DNA of 64,000 bases from Pseudidiomarina salinarum (lineage in GTDB: Bacteria > Pseudomonadota > Gammaproteobacteria > Enterobacterales > Alteromonadaceae), in assembly GCF_000753715.1 (NCBI RefSeq), contig NZ_JPER01000001.1, forward strand, positions 682,001 through 746,000, read 5' to 3'. The notes beneath the pieces were generated by a model that searched no databases, had not been told where the DNA came from, and saw only the letters and a program-made list of their open reading frames with translations. Position 1 is the first letter of the stretch, and every line of letters starts with the position of its first letter. A program made the translations under genes and the position numbers. Below are positions 23,939-33,509 of this stretch, in pieces.

Positions 23939-24421
23939 ATGGTACCACAAAGTACAACAGATTCAGCAGCAGAATTAGGGCGCTGGTTGTTGGCGCGGGG
24001 ATGGACGGTGGCGACGGCTGAATCCTGCACCGGCGGCGGAATGGGTTATGCTATTACCACAGTCCCCGGTAGCGGACAGTGGTTTGCCGGTGGCTTTATT
24101 ACGTATATGGATGAAGTAAAGCATGATGTGCTGGGCGTTGCGAAAGAGGTTATACAGCAGCACGGCGCGGTATCGGCGGAAACCGCAGAGGCGATGGCAT
24201 GCCATACATTGGAGCAAGTTGGGGTCGATGTGGCAATCTCGACCACAGGCATTGCCGGACCTACTGGCGGTAGTAAGGAAAAACCGGTCGGGCTGGTGTG
24301 GTTCGGGCTGGCCTGGGCCGATCAATGTATCAGTTGGCAGCACCATTTTCCGGGTGATCGTGAAGCGGTCAGAATCGCTGCTATTGAACATGCTTTAACA
24401 AGTTATAAAAAAATACCTTGA
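23939..24421 (+). CDS. pncC: Nicotinamide-nucleotide amidase PncC (CinA C-terminal family)
   Basis: Stand-alone CinA-C domain protein (160 residues) that deamidates NMN to nicotinate mononucleotide in pyridine-nucleotide salvage. The family pattern TAESCTGGGMGYAITTVPGSG is near residue 22 and STTGIAGPTGGSKEKPVG near 101. GGGAGAAG precedes the ATG. The recA -35 element overlaps its last codons, the usual pncC-recA arrangement. Confidence 0.94.
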   Translation: MVPQSTTDSAAELGRWLLARGWTVATAESCTGGGMGYAITTVPGSGQWFAGGFITYMDEVKHDVLGVAKEVIQQHGAVSAETAEAMACHTLEQVGVDVAISTTGIAGPTGGSKEKPVGLVWFGLAWADQCISWQHHFPGDREAVRIAAIEHALTSYKKIP

Positions 24422-24445
24422 TACTGTATAAAAACACAGTATACT
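24418..24445 (+). promoter_or_regulatory. recA promoter
   Basis: TTGATA (24418-24423) and TATACT (24440-24445) are 16 bases apart, each matching consensus at five of six positions. The SOS box lies across the spacer and both elements, the expected layout for LexA repression of recA. Predicted start near 24452. Confidence 0.8.
24422..24441. promoter_or_regulatory. LexA-binding SOS box
   Basis: The 20-base element reads tactgtataaaaacacagta, with CTG (24424-24426) and CAG (24437-24439) separated by ten A/T-rich bases. This is a close match to the gammaproteobacterial consensus CTGT-N8-ACAG. It is the only clear SOS box I noticed in the window. Confidence 0.92.
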
Positions 24446-24479
24446 CAAATCAACAGCTACCAACAGAATGGACATTAGC

Positions 24480-25547
24480 ATGAGCAACGACAGACAAAAA
24501 GCCCTTGATGCAGCACTCGGCCAGATTGAACGCCAGTTTGGTAAAGGTTCTATTATGCGACTCGGTGATAACCGGGCGCTGGATATCGACTCGGTATCTA
24601 CGGGCTCATTAGGGCTTGATATTGCATTAGGTATTGGCGGACTGCCGTACGGCCGCGTAATTGAAGTTTATGGTCCTGAATCCAGTGGTAAAACCACGCT
24701 GACCTTACAGGTTATCGCGCAGGCACAGAAGCAGGGGAAAACCTGTGCTTTTGTGGATGCGGAGCATGCCCTTGACCCGATTTACGCCAAAAAGCTTGGC
24801 GTGAACGTCGACGAGCTACTGGTGTCGCAGCCTGATACCGGCGAGCAGGCGCTGGAAATATGTGACATGCTGGTGCGTTCCGGCGCCGTTGATGTCGTGG
24901 TAGTCGACTCCGTTGCCGCCCTGACTCCGAAAGCGGAGATTGAAGGCGAAATGGGTGATACCCATGTGGGCTTGCAGGCGCGGCTGATGTCTCAGGCACT
25001 GCGTAAATTGACTTCTAATATTAAAAAATCAAACACCATGTGTATTTTCATCAACCAGATCCGGATGAAAATTGGTGTCATGTTCGGCAACCCTGAAACC
25101 ACCACCGGCGGTAATGCTCTGAAATTTTACTCATCGGTGCGGTTGGATATTCGCCGTACCGGCGCAGTGAAAGAGGGTGATGAAGTTATTGGTAATGAAA
25201 CCCGGGTAAAAGTGGTCAAAAATAAAGTTGCGCCACCATTTAAACAGGCTGAATTCCAGATCCTTTATGGTTCAGGCATTTCAAAAGACGGCGAGCTCAT
25301 TGATTTAGGTGTGAAGCAGAAAATTGTCGATAAGGCCGGTGCTTGGTATAGTTACCAGGGCGATAAAATTGGGCAAGGTAAAGCCAATGCGATGAAATTC
25401 CTTGCGGAAAACCCTGCCATAGCAGCCGATATCGAGAGTCAGATTCGCGAGCAATTACTGGCGAAGCCGGTAAAAGAAGATTCGGCGGCTGAAAAAGCAG
25501 CTAAGTCATCAAAGGATGCTGAATTTAATGATGACGAGTTAATTTAA
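24480..25547 (+). CDS. recA: Recombinase RecA
   Basis: DNA strand-exchange ATPase and LexA co-protease (355 residues from ATG 24480). It has [20 protein letters not shown] at the N terminus, Walker [11 protein letters not shown] near residue 65, Walker [11 protein letters not shown] near 138, the L2 region [19 protein letters not shown], and an acidic C-terminal tail. ATG 24480 fits the length of relatives better than ATG 24468, but neither start has a good Shine-Dalgarno sequence, so the choice is uncertain by four residues. No recX gene follows. Confidence 0.98.
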   Translation: MSNDRQKALDAALGQIERQFGKGSIMRLGDNRALDIDSVSTGSLGLDIALGIGGLPYGRVIEVYGPESSGKTTLTLQVIAQAQKQGKTCAFVDAEHALDPIYAKKLGVNVDELLVSQPDTGEQALEICDMLVRSGAVDVVVVDSVAALTPKAEIEGEMGDTHVGLQARLMSQALRKLTSNIKKSNTMCIFINQIRMKIGVMFGNPETTTGGNALKFYSSVRLDIRRTGAVKEGDEVIGNETRVKVVKNKVAPPFKQAEFQILYGSGISKDGELIDLGVKQKIVDKAGAWYSYQGDKIGQGKANAMKFLAENPAIAADIESQIREQLLAKPVKEDSAAEKAAKSSKDAEFNDDELI

Positions 25548-25562
25548 TTTCAGGAAGAATGT

Positions 25563-26573
25563 ATGAATGACATCCAGATAGCTTTAGCGCTAGGTTCTGG
25601 TGCCGCTCGCGGCTGGTCTCATATCGGAGTAATAAAAGCTCTGAAAGAAATGGGAATCAATGTAAAAATTGTTGCAGGCACATCAATCGGCTCCTTAGTA
25701 GGGGCCGGTTTTGCTTCCGGTCGTCTGGATGAGGTTGAGGAGTGGGTGCGCGACATGGGCCGCTGGCAGGTTTTTAATCTGCTTGATTTCGGCTTTAGCC
25801 ATGGCGGTATCATTCAGGGCGAGAAAGTTTTTGGACATGCCCGTGAACGGTTCGGCTCGGTGTCAATTGAAGACCTTAAGATGGTGTTTGGTGCGGTAGC
25901 TACCGATCTCTATACCGGTCGGGAAGTCTGGTTACGGGAAGGTGATATTTATGATGCTGCACGTGCCTCCTGCGCGATGCCCGGTTTACTAGCACCCTGT
26001 TCAAATAACGGTCGTTGGTTAGTTGATGGCGGTCTGGTAAACCCGGTTCCGGTGTCACTATCGAGAGCTTTGGGAGCTGAGTTCGTTATTGCCGTACACC
26101 TGAATTCACAACTAAATACGGCCGCGATTGAACAGCGGTCACGGCATACAGCGCCGCAGGTTGATCCCGAAATTGATGTGAACGGCGAGATGCGGGCAAT
26201 TGACTCCAGGCCGGCTGAAGCTAAGGTACCAGGGGAAGCTGAGCAGGACGAAGAAGGCTTCTTCAGAAACTTCGTCAGCGCCAGTCAGGATTACTGGGAC
26301 TCGATGAAGGAGCGCTTTTCCACCCCGTCAGTGAAAGCTCCGGGAATGTTTGGCGTAATGGCCGGCGCTATAGATATCATGCAGGAGCGTATCACTAAGG
26401 CGCGTATTGCCGGCGATCCACCTGATATATTGATTCAGCCAAAGCTCGGTCATATCGGCTTGCTTGAGTTTGAACGGGGCAACGAGGCGATCGACATTGG
26501 CTATGAGTCAACCATGCGTATGAAAGAGTATATTCTGAGTGAACTCGAACTTTATAGCGAACGTTTGGGATAG
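25563..26573 (+). CDS. Patatin-like phospholipase family protein (RssA-like)
   Basis: A 336-residue cytoplasmic serine hydrolase. The glycine-rich oxyanion region GSGAARGWSHIGVIKAL is at residues 11-27, the nucleophile motif GTSIGS near 40 and the dyad Asp in DGGLVNPVP near 157. It resembles E. coli RssA, whose substrate is not established. It sits 15 bases after recA with AGGAA before the ATG, so it is likely co-transcribed with recA. A charged insertion (about residues 195-240) has no recognisable domain. Confidence 0.85.
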   Translation: MNDIQIALALGSGAARGWSHIGVIKALKEMGINVKIVAGTSIGSLVGAGFASGRLDEVEEWVRDMGRWQVFNLLDFGFSHGGIIQGEKVFGHARERFGSVSIEDLKMVFGAVATDLYTGREVWLREGDIYDAARASCAMPGLLAPCSNNGRWLVDGGLVNPVPVSLSRALGAEFVIAVHLNSQLNTAAIEQRSRHTAPQVDPEIDVNGEMRAIDSRPAEAKVPGEAEQDEEGFFRNFVSASQDYWDSMKERFSTPSVKAPGMFGVMAGAIDIMQERITKARIAGDPPDILIQPKLGHIGLLEFERGNEAIDIGYESTMRMKEYILSELELYSERLG

Positions 26574-26590
26574 TTTAGGATGTAAAAGAA

Positions 26591-26630
26591 AAGCCCCGGC
26601 AGCTATCAAACTGCCGGGGCTTTTTTGTTT
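26591..26630. terminator. Bidirectional rho-independent terminator
   Basis: Perfect 12-bp stem: aagccccggcag (26591-26602) pairs with ctgccggggctt (26611-26622), loop of eight bases, followed by a T-rich run on the plus strand. An A-rich run (26584-26592) upstream gives the same on the minus strand. It separates the recA-patatin transcript from the convergent putP end. Confidence 0.93.
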
Positions 26631-26647
26631 GCCTGAAGCATGTTCAG

Positions 26648-28162
26648 TTAATCAAAAGAACGTTCCATTTTCTCAAAGGTATCCGTCAGCTCTTTGGCAG
26701 GTGGAGCCGTCAGTTTGCTAACGATGATGACCGCCAGCGTACAGAGAATGAAGCCAGGAATGATTTCATACACGTAGCTGCTGATGGTATTGCCATTAAT
26801 CGCCGGCACGTAGATGCAGAATAGCACGGTAGCGGCACCAACCAGCATACCGGCAAGCGCGCCGTGACGGTTCATACGGCGCCAGAACAGGCTAAGAATA
26901 ATCACTGGTCCGAATGCCGCACCAAAGCCAGCCCAGGCGTTTGCTACCAGGCCAAGAATGGTATTGTTAGGATTCCATGCCAGCGCGATTGCGACTAAGG
27001 AAACAATAAGCACTGAAATGCGACCGATCAGTACCAGTTCTTTATCGCTGGCGTTTTTACGCAAGAAGGCATTATAGAAATCTTCCGTAAGCGAACTGGA
27101 GGTGACCAGCAACTGCGAAGAGATGGTACTCATAATTGCCGCCAGTATTGCCGCCAGCAGGAAGCCACCGATAAGGGGGTGGAACAGGAACTGCGAGAAG
27201 ATGATAAAGATGGTTTCAGCGTCAGCCAGCACCATTTTGGTTTCGGCAACGTAGGCGATACCTACAAAACCGGTTGCCATAGCGCCAATGATGGAAACGA
27301 ACATCCAGGTAATGCCGATACGGCGCGCCGCCGGAATGTCTTTTACTGAGCGGATGGCCATAAAACGGACAATGATATGAGGCTGGCCAAAATAGCCAAG
27401 GCCCCATGCCAACAGGGAAATAATCCCTAAAAAGGTGAGGCTATTGGTCGCAGCGTCCGGGTTCCCGGCATCGGTGAAGAAGCCAAGATAGTCCGGGTTC
27501 ATTGACCCCACCGCGGCAGTAACATCGCCGAGTCCGCCGAGTTCTGTGAAGGCGACAATAGGCACCAGCACCAGCGCGACAAACATAATACAGCCCTGCA
27601 CAAAGTCGGTCATGCTGACGGCCAGGAAGCCGCCGAACAGCGTATAAGCACAGACTACACCCGCAGTGATCCACAGGCCGGTGTTGTAATCCAGACCAAA
27701 GGAGCTGTCAAACAGCTTGCCACCGGCGACCAGACTGGCAGATGTGTAGAGCGTAAAAAACACCACGATGACAATCGATGAAAAGACCCGGAGCATACGC
27801 GTCCGGTCATCAAAGCGATTGGCGAAATAGTCAGGAATAGTGATGGAATCATTGGCAACTTCGGTATAAGTGCGCAGACGGGGGGCCACAATGATGTAGT
27901 TAAGATAGGCACCAACAAGCAAGCCCACCGCAATCCAGAGTTGTGATACGCCGGATATATAGATGGCACCGGGCAGTCCCATGAGCATCCAGCCGCTCAT
28001 GTCGGAAGCGCCGGCTGACAGGGCTGTTACTGCGGGCCCCAACTGACGTCCGCCAAGCATATAGCCAGATAGATCTGCGGTTGATTTTTTATATGCGTAG
28101 AGGCCAATGCCCAGCATGGCAATAAAATAGAGCGCTAGTGAAATAAGCGTACCTGTTTCCAA
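26648..28162 (-). CDS. putP: Sodium/proline symporter PutP
   Basis: Sodium:solute symporter (SSF) of 504 residues with about 13 membrane helices. The N-terminal SGYMLGGRQLGPAVTALSAG and SDMSGWMLMGLPG stretches are characteristic of PutP, which imports proline with sodium. Translation appears to start at TTG (28162-28160): the reading frame is open from there, and an excellent AGGAG (28170-28174 on the minus strand) precedes it by seven bases. The start is only four bases after the sapF stop, so it is the last gene of the pspF-sap transcript unless it has its own promoter. Confidence 0.93.
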   Translation of the reverse strand: METGTLISLALYFIAMLGIGLYAYKKSTADLSGYMLGGRQLGPAVTALSAGASDMSGWMLMGLPGAIYISGVSQLWIAVGLLVGAYLNYIIVAPRLRTYTEVANDSITIPDYFANRFDDRTRMLRVFSSIVIVVFFTLYTSASLVAGGKLFDSSFGLDYNTGLWITAGVVCAYTLFGGFLAVSMTDFVQGCIMFVALVLVPIVAFTELGGLGDVTAAVGSMNPDYLGFFTDAGNPDAATNSLTFLGIISLLAWGLGYFGQPHIIVRFMAIRSVKDIPAARRIGITWMFVSIIGAMATGFVGIAYVAETKMVLADAETIFIIFSQFLFHPLIGGFLLAAILAAIMSTISSQLLVTSSSLTEDFYNAFLRKNASDKELVLIGRISVLIVSLVAIALAWNPNNTILGLVANAWAGFGAAFGPVIILSLFWRRMNRHGALAGMLVGAATVLFCIYVPAINGNTISSYVYEIIPGFILCTLAVIIVSKLTAPPAKELTDTFEKMERSFD

Positions 28163-28166
28163 AGCG

Positions 28167-28967
28167 TTACTCCTGTATTGTTGAGTGAGTCAGCACATTA
28201 TGTTTGCTCTCAGCGTGCAATAAATTTTTTGTTAATTCTTGCTGAGGATTTTTTATCAGTGCTTCGGTGGTTCCAAACTCGATCAGTCTACCATGATGCA
28301 TTATCAATATCTTGTCAGCGATATGTTTCACGATCTCCGCCGAATGGGTGACGAAAATGAACGAAATACCCATATCTTGCTGCAAATCCAGCATTAGATT
28401 TATAATCTGCGCACGAATCGAGGGGTCTAATGCGACGAAGGCTTCATCGGCTACGATAATCTGCGGTTCAAGGATAATGGCGCGGGCAATACATACCCGT
28501 TGTTGTTGGCCACTGGATAACATATGTGGATAGAAATTATAGTGATCAGGAAGCAATCCCACTTTGCGCAGGGTTTCAACAACATGACTGGTTTTCTTTT
28601 CCTGATCCCAGTCGGTATTAAAATGTAATGGTTCAGCAAGCTGCGCACCAACGCTGGTTTCCGGGTTCAGCGACCGTAGCGCATCCTGGAATATCATCCG
28701 GATATGCTGACAGCGCTGCCGGTAGTTATGTGGATCCAGTCGTTGACCGTTAAGAAATATATCACCCTGACTGGGCACCTCAGCACCAGCGATAAGCTTG
28801 GCGATAGTGGATTTGCCTGAGCCGGTCTCGCCCATAATGGCGAGGGTTTCGCCCCGTTCCAGGCTAAAACTTATTGGCTCGAGCGCGCATATTTTCTTAC
28901 CCGGAAGCCAGCCTGTCTTATGAATATAATATTTACTGATATCAACCACTTCCAGCACTTTAGTCAT
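28167..28967 (-). CDS. sapF: Peptide/putrescine ABC transporter ATP-binding protein SapF
   Basis: ABC ATPase of 266 residues. Walker A GETGSGKST is near residue 46, the signature region HMLSSGQQQRVCIARAI near 150 and Walker B IIVADEAFVALD near 172. The short form and the adjacent sapD place it as SapF, one of two ATPases of the SapABCDF importer known for resistance to antimicrobial peptides and, in E. coli, putrescine export by SapBCDF. Overlaps sapD by eight bases. Confidence 0.9.
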   Translation of the reverse strand: MTKVLEVVDISKYYIHKTGWLPGKKICALEPISFSLERGETLAIMGETGSGKSTIAKLIAGAEVPSQGDIFLNGQRLDPHNYRQRCQHIRMIFQDALRSLNPETSVGAQLAEPLHFNTDWDQEKKTSHVVETLRKVGLLPDHYNFYPHMLSSGQQQRVCIARAIILEPQIIVADEAFVALDPSIRAQIINLMLDLQQDMGISFIFVTHSAEIVKHIADKILIMHHGRLIEFGTTEALIKNPQQELTKNLLHAESKHNVLTHSTIQE

Positions 28968-29955
28968 GACTATCTACCTCGATCAGCGGGTAGTGACAGG
29001 CAAATTCATGCTTTTTATAAGAGCGCAGCGGTGGTTGTTCGATGCAGGCGCGGCGGGCATTAGGGCAACGCGGGCCAAGCCGGCAACCAATGGGCATATG
29101 CTGCAGCGTCGGGATAGCGCCGGTCAGGGTTGGCAGGCGGCTTTTGGGCTTGGTCTCCGAGCTGAACAGGCTGGTGCTTAACATGGCGCCGGTATAAGGC
29201 TGCACCGGTTCACGCATCACATCCTCGGTGGGACCGGTTTCCATAAGCTGGCCACAGTACACTAAGCTGATACGCTTACTTTCAGGTATGACGGCGGTTA
29301 AATCCTGGGTGATCATTAAAATCGACATCCCATCACCGGCGCTGAGTTTTGCCAGCAACCGATAGATCTGCGAACGCATATTGGGTTCCATGGCGGTCGT
29401 GGGCTCGTCAGCAATAAGCAGCTTGGGTCGGTGAGCGATAGCCATAGCGATACTTATTTTCTGTGCCACCCCATCAGAGAGTTCAAAGGGGTAGCTCTCG
29501 AGGATAGCGTCATGGTCTTTAATACCAACGCGATGCATGAGTTCCTCAGCGCGCTTTTGTATCTGCTTACGCCGCGTCAGTATGTTGCCGGGTAGGTCAT
29601 GGCTGGGAATCGACTCGCGTAGTTGCTCGCCAACCGTGCTATTGGGATCCAGATAGGTACCCGGATTCTGGAATATCATCGCCATATCCCGGCCGGTGAT
29701 TTGCCGGCGCTGCGCACGGCTCAGGGCCAGCAGGTCGTACTGGCGCCACCAGAGCCGATCAGCGGTAATTTTCCAGCGCGGGTTAATAAAGCCAAGAATA
29801 GCTTTAGCGAGCAGGCTTTTACCTGAGCCGGACTCGCCAATCAAGGTATGGATTTCGCCTTCAGCCAGCTGCAAGCTGAGTTTATCAATGACCCGCACTG
29901 GGCCATTACTGGTTTCAATTTCGATGCTTAGGTTACGGATATCAAGAATATTCAT
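28960..29955 (-). CDS. sapD: Peptide ABC transporter ATP-binding protein SapD
   Basis: ABC ATPase of 331 residues with Walker A GESGSGKSLL near residue 39 and Walker B LLIADEPTTAMEP near 180. The signature motif is degenerate (ELSDGVAQKISIAMAI instead of LSGGQ), as in E. coli SapD. The C-terminal oligopeptide/dipeptide ATPase extension contains a four-cysteine cluster (CRLGPRCPNARRAC and later a Cys near the end) typical of this subfamily, possibly an iron-sulfur site. Overlaps sapC by four bases. Confidence 0.91.
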   Translation of the reverse strand: MNILDIRNLSIEIETSNGPVRVIDKLSLQLAEGEIHTLIGESGSGKSLLAKAILGFINPRWKITADRLWWRQYDLLALSRAQRRQITGRDMAMIFQNPGTYLDPNSTVGEQLRESIPSHDLPGNILTRRKQIQKRAEELMHRVGIKDHDAILESYPFELSDGVAQKISIAMAIAHRPKLLIADEPTTAMEPNMRSQIYRLLAKLSAGDGMSILMITQDLTAVIPESKRISLVYCGQLMETGPTEDVMREPVQPYTGAMLSTSLFSSETKPKSRLPTLTGAIPTLQHMPIGCRLGPRCPNARRACIEQPPLRSYKKHEFACHYPLIEVDSHD

Positions 29956-30848
29956 ACGTTACGCACCCGTTCCTGAATTGCCGTGCGAATGCTGTCACCC
30001 AGCACGTTAATTGACAGTATGGTCAGGAACAACGCTATGCCGGGCAGTACCATAGTCCAGGGTGATAAATAAACCTGATCAAGACTACGGGCCAGCATGG
30101 TGCCCCACTCAGGCGCCGGCGGCTGCACGCCCAGCCCCAGAAAGCCGAGGGCGGCGATATCCAGGATGGCGGTAGACAGCGCCAGCGTGAGCTGCATCAC
30201 CACTACTGTGGTGATGTTCGGGAAGATAACCCGGGTTAACAGATACCAACGGGAGCATCCGTTCAGCCGCGAAGCGGTAACGTATTCTTTGTAGCGTTCA
30301 TCGTAAATGGCGTTGTGCACACTATGAATAAATTGTGGGATCAGAACCAGGGTGATGGCAATCATCACGTTATGCAGCGCTGGCCCCAGAATCGCGATAA
30401 TCACCAGTGCCAGCAACAGTGAAGGAATGGACAAAATCACATCAAGCATATGGTTCAGCGTAGAGGACTGTACACCGCTGCTCATCCCTGCCCAGGCGCC
30501 AATAGTAATGCCAATAGTTGCGGCAATGGCGACGGCCAGAATCGGGTACCCGAGGCTGTACACGGAACCGGCGATAATTCTTGAGAGCAGATCCCGGCCC
30601 AAATCATCGGTACCGAACAGAAAGCGTATTTCGCCTTCATCGTGCCAGGAAGGGGGATGGGAGATAGCATCGGCAAATTGTTGATCGGGGCTGTAAGGTG
30701 TTATCAGCGGCGACAACACCATGATGACCATCAGAATGCCTAGAATATAAAGCGCCGCAACCGCATAGGGGTTGGTATTCATATGCAGCCATATCTGCCG
30801 TAGCGGCGATGGTTCACGCTGCTGGAAGTAAATACTAGCGTTCGGCAT
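29952..30848 (-). CDS. sapC: Peptide ABC transporter permease SapC
   Basis: Inner-membrane permease (298 residues) of the DppC/OppC type, with an N-terminal cytoplasmic segment (about 20 residues), a first helix, a periplasmic region, and a membrane domain of five helices. The permease loop motif (EAA-like) lies near AILDIAALGFLGLG. I start at the ATG at 30848, preceded by AAGGAG (30853-30858 on the minus strand); an upstream in-frame start would lie well inside sapB. Overlaps sapB by 14 bases. Confidence 0.9.
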   Translation of the reverse strand: MPNASIYFQQREPSPLRQIWLHMNTNPYAVAALYILGILMVIMVLSPLITPYSPDQQFADAISHPPSWHDEGEIRFLFGTDDLGRDLLSRIIAGSVYSLGYPILAVAIAATIGITIGAWAGMSSGVQSSTLNHMLDVILSIPSLLLALVIIAILGPALHNVMIAITLVLIPQFIHSVHNAIYDERYKEYVTASRLNGCSRWYLLTRVIFPNITTVVVMQLTLALSTAILDIAALGFLGLGVQPPAPEWGTMLARSLDQVYLSPWTMVLPGIALFLTILSINVLGDSIRTAIQERVRNV

Positions 30849-31866
30849 AAAGCTCCTTACGCACCTGTGGGTAGTGCCAGGCGTGGAAGAGTTCCACCAG
30901 CACATTAACCAGCAAAATGAGCGCGGCGAGGGTCAGTAGCCCCCCTTGCAGAACGGGATAATCCCGCTCATAAATACTTTTTACCAGCCAGCTACCGATG
31001 CCCGGCCAGTTAAAGATCATTTCGGCAATGATGATATTACTCATCAGAATACTAAACTGCAGACCTAACTGGCGGACCACTGGTTGCATGGCATTCGGCA
31101 GGCCGTGGCGCAACATGATCCGGGCTTCGCTGAGGCCCCGGGCGCGCGCCGCGCGGATATAATTTTTCTGCAGCACATCCAGCATAGCATCCCGGGTGAT
31201 CCGGATTAACATCGTCAGCGGCATAACTGCCAGCACGATAACAGGCAGCCATAGGTGATTTAAGGCATCGGCAAAAGCGGCCGCGCGATAGGGCACATCG
31301 CTGAGCACAATATCGGTGAGAATTGAACCGGTAACGACGTCAATATCAAATAAGGGATTGATCTGGCTGGAGATAGGCGTCCAGCCGAGCTTGACCGCGA
31401 ACAGCAGGATCAGTAGCTGAGCCAGCCAGAACACTGGTACCGAGTAGGCGCTGAGACTGATCCCCATGATGATGGTATCGGCCGGACGGTGAAGATTTAG
31501 CGCCGCATAGAGGCCCAGAGAAACGCCAAACACCAAGGATATCAGCATAGCGAGAATGCTTAGTTCCAGCGTTGCGCCGAGCAGCGGCAAGATGTCGTCG
31601 AAAACCGGCCGCTGGGTGACCAGGGATTGCCCCCAGTTACCACTCAACAGGTGCTCAAGGAAGTGCCAGTACTGGGTGAATATCGACTGGTCAAAGGCGT
31701 AAGCCTGACGGGCAATATTGTACGCGAACTCGTCGCCGGCGCGGATACCGGTCATATTTGTCAGCGGGTCGCCGGGAAACAGGTAATTCAGCAGAAAAAT
31801 AAAAATTGTCAGCAGCCACAAGGTAATGACCAGCAGAAATAACCGGCGCAGGCTGTAATAAATCAT
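30835..31866 (-). CDS. sapB: Peptide ABC transporter permease SapB
   Basis: Inner-membrane permease of 343 residues of the DppB/OppB type. The first helix (about residues 9-28) is followed by FPGDPLTNMTG, a long periplasmic segment and five more helices; the C-terminal EAA-like loop reads ARARGLSEARIMLRHGLPNA near residue 240. Pairs with SapC to form the pore. Overlaps sapA by four bases. Confidence 0.92.
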   Translation of the reverse strand: MIYYSLRRLFLLVITLWLLTIFIFLLNYLFPGDPLTNMTGIRAGDEFAYNIARQAYAFDQSIFTQYWHFLEHLLSGNWGQSLVTQRPVFDDILPLLGATLELSILAMLISLVFGVSLGLYAALNLHRPADTIIMGISLSAYSVPVFWLAQLLILLFAVKLGWTPISSQINPLFDIDVVTGSILTDIVLSDVPYRAAAFADALNHLWLPVIVLAVMPLTMLIRITRDAMLDVLQKNYIRAARARGLSEARIMLRHGLPNAMQPVVRQLGLQFSILMSNIIIAEMIFNWPGIGSWLVKSIYERDYPVLQGGLLTLAALILLVNVLVELFHAWHYPQVRKELYAER

Positions 31867-33509
31867 GGCTTCGGCTCCCCTGCGGTCATATCTTCAGGGG
31901 CAACTTTGCGTGCTTTGCGAAAACTCAGTCCGCCGTATGGCGGTAACTCCACGCCCTTAATATCACTGCGATGAGCCTGGAAGCGCAGTGAGTTGGCGAT
32001 GGGCACTAAAGGGACCTTCTCTAATACGTAGTTTTCGATATCCTGATAAATAGCTTTACGCGCCGCCTGGTTGGTTTCACTGATAGCATCGACCAGCAGC
32101 TTATCAAATTCGGGATCACACCAGTTAGCCCGGTTGCTGCCGCTACGCGCGGCGGCGCAGCTCAGAATAGGGCGAAAGAAATTATCCGGATCCGCGTTAT
32201 CCGCCACCCAGCCAATCAATACGCTGTCATGTTCGTTACGGGCCAGCCGGCGACGGAAGGCATTCCATTCGTAGCTGACTATATCGGCATTGACGCCGAT
32301 GCGAGCCAGATCGGATTGGATCAGTTCGGCCATACGCTGGGCATTCGGGTTATACGCCCGCTGAACCGGCATGGCCCAGATATCCATACTAAACCCATCG
32401 GGATAACCGGCCTCGGCCAGTAGTTGCCGTGCGCGTTCCGGATCATAAGGATACGTCTGATCCTGCTCGCTGAACGCCCAGGAGGTTTCTGGCAGAACCC
32501 CTGACGCCAGCCGGGCATTACCGTTGTAGATGGTCTGGATGATAGCAGGGCGGTTGATAGCGTGCGCCAGCGCGCGGCGAACCATTGGCTGATCAAAAGG
32601 TGGATGTTCGGTATTAAATGCCCAGAACGCAATGTTTGGGTTTACTTCACTGGTTACTTCGATTTCGGTGTCTGAAGCGAGTTTCGCCAGCTCATCCACC
32701 AGCGGATAAGGGATGACATCGCATTCCCCGGTGATGAGTTTTAGCATACGCTTATTGGCGTTGGGGGTGATCACGTAAACCAGCTGTTCAATATAAGGGC
32801 CTTCGCGCCAGTAATCTTCGTTGCGGGTGTAACGAATAACAAAGTCTTTACGGAACTCCACGAACTGAAAAGGTCCGGTGCCTATCGGCTGGCGGTCAAT
32901 TTGCTGTGGTGCAGCCAGGTGCATAAGCTCGGCACCATATTCGGCCGAAAGGATAACCGCAAAATCAGTCGCTAAATTAGCCAGAAATGAACTGTCAGGG
33001 CGCACCAGGTGAAAATCCACAATATGATCATCAACCCGTTCAATGCGATCGATAAGATGAATTAAACCGCTGGAAACAAAAAACGGGTACTGACCGCCAT
33101 TTACATCGTGATAGGGGTGTTCGTCCTGCAGCCAGCGGTTAAAGCTGAACAGGACATCGTACGCATTAAATTGCCGGTCGGGCGTAAACCATGGGGTCGA
33201 CTGAAATGCGACATTCTCGCGCAAATGAAAACGGTAACGTAAGCCCTTATCAAGCGCTTCCCAACTGGTTGCCAGTGCCGGCACAAATTGCTGTTGTCCG
33301 GAATCATAATCGATCAGCCGATCATAAATTTGCGCCGAGGTAGCATCAATGGTGGTCCCTGAGGTACCAAGCTGAGGGTTAAAGCTTTCGGGGTTGCCTT
33401 CTGAGCAATAAATCAAGCCTTGTTCAAGTGGCGCAATCTCTTCGCTGGGTGGGCTGCAGCCCAGGATAAAGAGACATTGCGTCGCTAACAGTGCGGCCAG
33501 AGTTCTCAT
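31863..33509 (-). CDS. sapA: Peptide-binding protein SapA, predicted lipoprotein
   Basis: Family 5 solute-binding protein (548 residues). The signal peptide ends at a lipobox ILGC (Cys18), so it is predicted to be a lipoprotein, unlike soluble E. coli SapA. The binding-protein fold shows in NPQLGTSGTTIDATSAQIYDRL near residue 43 and in PIGTGPFQFVEF near 211. It would deliver peptides to SapBCDF. ATGA overlap with the pspF stop region links it to that regulator. Confidence 0.9.
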   Translation of the reverse strand: MRTLAALLATQCLFILGCSPPSEEIAPLEQGLIYCSEGNPESFNPQLGTSGTTIDATSAQIYDRLIDYDSGQQQFVPALATSWEALDKGLRYRFHLRENVAFQSTPWFTPDRQFNAYDVLFSFNRWLQDEHPYHDVNGGQYPFFVSSGLIHLIDRIERVDDHIVDFHLVRPDSSFLANLATDFAVILSAEYGAELMHLAAPQQIDRQPIGTGPFQFVEFRKDFVIRYTRNEDYWREGPYIEQLVYVITPNANKRMLKLITGECDVIPYPLVDELAKLASDTEIEVTSEVNPNIAFWAFNTEHPPFDQPMVRRALAHAINRPAIIQTIYNGNARLASGVLPETSWAFSEQDQTYPYDPERARQLLAEAGYPDGFSMDIWAMPVQRAYNPNAQRMAELIQSDLARIGVNADIVSYEWNAFRRRLARNEHDSVLIGWVADNADPDNFFRPILSCAAARSGSNRANWCDPEFDKLLVDAISETNQAARKAIYQDIENYVLEKVPLVPIANSLRFQAHRSDIKGVELPPYGGLSFRKARKVAPEDMTAGEPKP

